From Bacteroidales bacterium (lineage in GTDB: Bacteria > Bacteroidota > Bacteroidia > Bacteroidales > UBA932), in the NCBI GenBank assembly GCA_024398105.1, contig JAKSJP010000026.1:1-36767 (forward strand): a DNA stretch of 36,767 bases. The letters are read 5' to 3'. The translations under genes were made by a program, and so were the position numbers. Shown piece after piece: positions 34,579 to 36,767 of this stretch. Each line of letters starts with the position of its first letter. Within the stretch, counting starts at the first letter, position 1. The notes below the pieces were generated by a model. The model saw nothing but the letters and a program-made list of their open reading frames with translations, was not told the origin of the DNA and did no database searches.

Positions 34579-36549
34579 CTACTTCTTGTCAGCCTTGAGG
34601 GATGAGCAGACCATGAAGGCGATGAGTCCGAGGAATGGGATTATTGCGACTGCCTCGCCCCAGCTCTCGTTCCAAGAGTACATGAAGACGTCTACCTTCG
34701 CGAACTTGAGGATGGCGCTTACCACACCCATGAGGGCGCCGCCGGCGATGAATCCGGAAGCGATGAGGGTACCCTTCTCCTGACGTGCGTCGTTGACTTC
34801 CTTTTCCTTGCTTCTTGTGCTTACGTACCATGAGATGGCTCCGCCGACGAGAAGAGGGAGGTTGAGGTCGATAGGTATGAACATGCCGAGTGCGAATGCA
34901 AGTGCAGGCACCTTGAAGAAGGTGAGCACGATTGCGAGGACTGCGCCGATTCCATAGAGGAGCCAAGGTGCTCCGCCGCCGTTCATCATAGGCTGGATGA
35001 CAGCTGCCATGGCGTTTGCCTGAGGTGCCACGAGGGCGTTGTCACCGGAGAATCCGTATGTCTTGTTGAGGACCATCATGACGCCGCATACTGTCGCTGC
35101 AGACACGAATGTGCCCACGAACTTCCAGATCTCCTGCTTCTTAGGGGTAGTTCCGATCCAGTATCCGATCTTGAGGTCTGTGATGAATGAACCTGCTACT
35201 GAGAGCGCAGTGCAGACTACTCCTCCGATCACCAGGGCCGCTGCCATTCCGGCGTCACCCTTGAGACCTACGGCTACGAGGATGAGGGATGCGATGATGA
35301 GGGTCATGAGGGTCATTCCGCTGACAGGGTTGGTTCCTACGATCGCGATCGCGTTGGCTGCGACGGTCGTGAAGAGGAACGAGATGACGGTCACGATGAG
35401 GAGGCCGATGATTGCCTGCCAGATATTGTTCACGACGCCGCCGAACGCGAAGAATGTGAACACAGCGAGGAGGGCGATGACGATTCCGAAGACGATGGTC
35501 TTCATCGGGATGTCCTGCTGGGTGCGCTCAGGAAGGGCTTCCTTGCCTTCCTTGCGGCGGAACTCGTTCACTGCGAGTACGACTGCGGACCTGATGACGC
35601 CGAATGACTTGATTATGCCGATGATGCCGGCTGTCGCGATGCCGCCGATTCCGATATGCCTTGCGTATTCCTTGAAGATCTGCTCAGGGGCCATCTGGCC
35701 TATGGTCATGGTTATGCCAGTTCCCATGAGATCGATGACCTGGCCGCCCCAGATAAGGTTCATGGCAGGTATGATCACGAGCCATACGAGGAATGAACCG
35801 CAGCAGATGATGAATGCGTATTTCAGACCGACGATGTAGCCCAGACCGAGGACGGCTGCGCCTGTGTTGATCTTGAGCATGAGCTTTGCCTTCTCGGCGA
35901 TCGTCTGGCCGACTCCGCAGACTGTTGTGGTGAGTGTCTCACCCCATGCTCCGAAGGTGGCGACGATGAAATCGTAGAGACCTCCGATGAGGCCGCTGAG
36001 GAGAAGGGTCTTGGCGCTGTTGCCGCCGCCTTCACCGCTTACGAGTACCTGTGTGGTAGCAGTCGCCTCAGGGAATGGATATTTGCCATGCATCTCCTTC
36101 ACAAAGTACTTCCTGAAAGGAATGAGGAAGAGGATGCCGAGTACGCCTCCGAGCAGTGACGAGAAGAACATCTGCCAGAAGTTCACGTCTACTCCTAATA
36201 TATAGATTGCAGGGAGCGTGAAGATCGCTCCGGCCACGACAGCGCCTGAACATCCGCCGATAGACTGGATGATGACGTTCTGTCCGAGTCCGTCCTTCTT
36301 CTTAAGGGCGCTGGTGAGTCCGACCGCGATGATCGCGATAGGGATTGCTGCTTCGAATACCTGTCCGACCTTGAGTCCAAGGTAGGCTGCTGCGGCCGAG
36401 AAGATGATGACCATGACGATTCCGACGAGGACTGAATAAGGGGTCACCTCGACATAGTTCTTCTCTGGGCTGAGGAGAGGCTTGTACTCCTCTCCGGGTC
36501 TAAGTTCTCTCTGTGCGTTTTCGGGCAGAGAAAAGTTCTGTTTTTCCAT
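34579..36549 (-). CDS. OPT-family oligopeptide transporter
   Basis: 656 residues with a soluble N-terminus (MEKQNFSLPENAQRELRPGE) followed by some 14-16 hydrophobic segments. OPT family features include AAYLGLKVGQVFEAAIPIAI, GKYPFPEATATTQVLVSGEGGG and a mid-protein GTNPVSGMTLMTLI. OPT proteins are proton-coupled importers of small peptides or metal-chelator complexes. Its pairing with pepT favours peptides. TATCTTTG at 36589-36582 on its strand is a good -7 box. Confidence 0.93.
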   Translation of the reverse strand: MEKQNFSLPENAQRELRPGEEYKPLLSPEKNYVEVTPYSVLVGIVMVIIFSAAAAYLGLKVGQVFEAAIPIAIIAVGLTSALKKKDGLGQNVIIQSIGGCSGAVVAGAIFTLPAIYILGVDVNFWQMFFSSLLGGVLGILFLIPFRKYFVKEMHGKYPFPEATATTQVLVSGEGGGNSAKTLLLSGLIGGLYDFIVATFGAWGETLTTTVCGVGQTIAEKAKLMLKINTGAAVLGLGYIVGLKYAFIICCGSFLVWLVIIPAMNLIWGGQVIDLMGTGITMTIGQMAPEQIFKEYARHIGIGGIATAGIIGIIKSFGVIRSAVVLAVNEFRRKEGKEALPERTQQDIPMKTIVFGIVIALLAVFTFFAFGGVVNNIWQAIIGLLIVTVISFLFTTVAANAIAIVGTNPVSGMTLMTLIIASLILVAVGLKGDAGMAAALVIGGVVCTALSVAGSFITDLKIGYWIGTTPKKQEIWKFVGTFVSAATVCGVMMVLNKTYGFSGDNALVAPQANAMAAVIQPMMNGGGAPWLLYGIGAVLAIVLTFFKVPALAFALGMFIPIDLNLPLLVGGAISWYVSTRSKEKEVNDARQEKGTLIASGFIAGGALMGVVSAILKFAKVDVFMYSWNESWGEAVAIIPFLGLIAFMVCSSLKADKK

Positions 36550-36581
36550 ATTTATATTATATATGTATTGACTTATCTCGC

Positions 36582-36589
36582 CAAAGATA
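36582..36589 (-). promoter_or_regulatory. -7 element (TATCTTTG) of opt-pepT
   Basis: Exact TAnnTTTG match on the minus strand, 33 bases before the ATG at 36549. The -33 element is not clear. Confidence 0.5.
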
Positions 36590-36659
36590 ACGCTTTTTCA
36601 TCCGTATCCCTTACTAAAAGGATTAAATTGAAAATATTTCAAAAAAAAGATGAAAAAGA

Positions 36660-36690
36660 TTTGGAAGTAGAGAAATTGTCCGTATATTTG
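36660..36690 (+). promoter_or_regulatory. Strong promoter, probably of an rRNA operon beyond the window
   Basis: TTTG (36660-36663), a 19-base spacer and TATATTTG (36683-36690) are a perfect consensus promoter. It is preceded by an A-rich stretch and followed by an inverted repeat, CCGTTT (36694-36699) with AAACGG (36707-36712). The purine-rich leader after it contains GATCATTGACAATACTG and has no start codon with an open frame. Such leaders often precede 16S rRNA in Bacteroidota; the rRNA itself is outside the window. Confidence 0.6.
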
Positions 36691-36767
36691 CAGCCCGTTT
36701 GAAACAAAACGGACGAGATCATTGACAATACTGAGAGAGAAACAAAGAGGTAAAGAAGTATAGAAAC

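Overview
The window looks like a chromosomal segment of a Bacteroidota bacterium, most likely order Bacteroidales, with fairly high GC (roughly 55% by eye). The evidence is the Bacteroidota promoter signature TTG/TTTG-N19-TAnnTTTG in front of several transcription units, an SDR-type threonine dehydrogenase beside kbl, a MutL with a degenerate C-terminal nuclease motif, an OstA-like protein behind SurA-like chaperones, and tRNAs without an encoded CCA. No phage, integrase, transposase, CRISPR array or defence island was seen. Nearly all the coding capacity is ordinary core chromosome.

Layout. 1-413 is a gene-free region with hairpins, a 28-bp tandem repeat and a 22-bp inverted repeat. 414-3331 holds queH (-), an NhaC-type antiporter (+) and a D-2-hydroxyacid dehydrogenase (-). 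3384-9152 is a five-gene MacAB-TolC-like efflux operon (ATPase, two different FtsX-fold permeases, membrane fusion protein, outer-membrane factor) with a strong promoter and a 22-bp palindromic operator. 9278-11611 is a secreted GH31 glycosidase. 11612-12155 holds palindromic hairpins and tRNA-Met and tRNA-Gln (-), followed by ispF (-). 12730-21419 is a compact housekeeping run on the + strand: small membrane protein, mutL, rhomboid protease, membrane-anchored EEP phosphatase/nuclease, tsaC/sua5, rsmE, YfcE-like phosphoesterase, radA and a PBP4-type D,D-peptidase. 21447-24505 (-) holds a membrane-anchored peptide deformylase homologue, a 92-aa conserved-looking protein, an SH3-NlpC/P60 peptidase and a radical SAM protein. 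24573-30954 (+) is guaB followed by a coupled envelope-biogenesis set (lipoprotein, SurA-like, OstA-like). tdh (-) and kbl (+) form a divergent threonine-catabolism pair. opt and pepT (-) form a peptide uptake and hydrolysis pair. The window ends in a strong promoter and leader that resemble the start of an rRNA operon.

The most unusual signal is at the DNA-word level. The decamer GGTACCATGG (overlapping GGTACC and CCATGG palindromes) occurs exactly seven times, against about 0.07 expected in random sequence. It lies inside seven unrelated genes, in different reading frames. Six of the seven copies point the same way on the chromosome, including both copies inside minus-strand genes. This suggests selection on the DNA itself, such as a polar chromosome-organising motif, a modification site or a HIP1-like iterated palindrome. 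Secondary points of interest are the repeat region at 1-413, a membrane-anchored deformylase homologue, the Pro/Glu-rich insert in the OstA-like protein, and the YtrA-like operator of the efflux operon.
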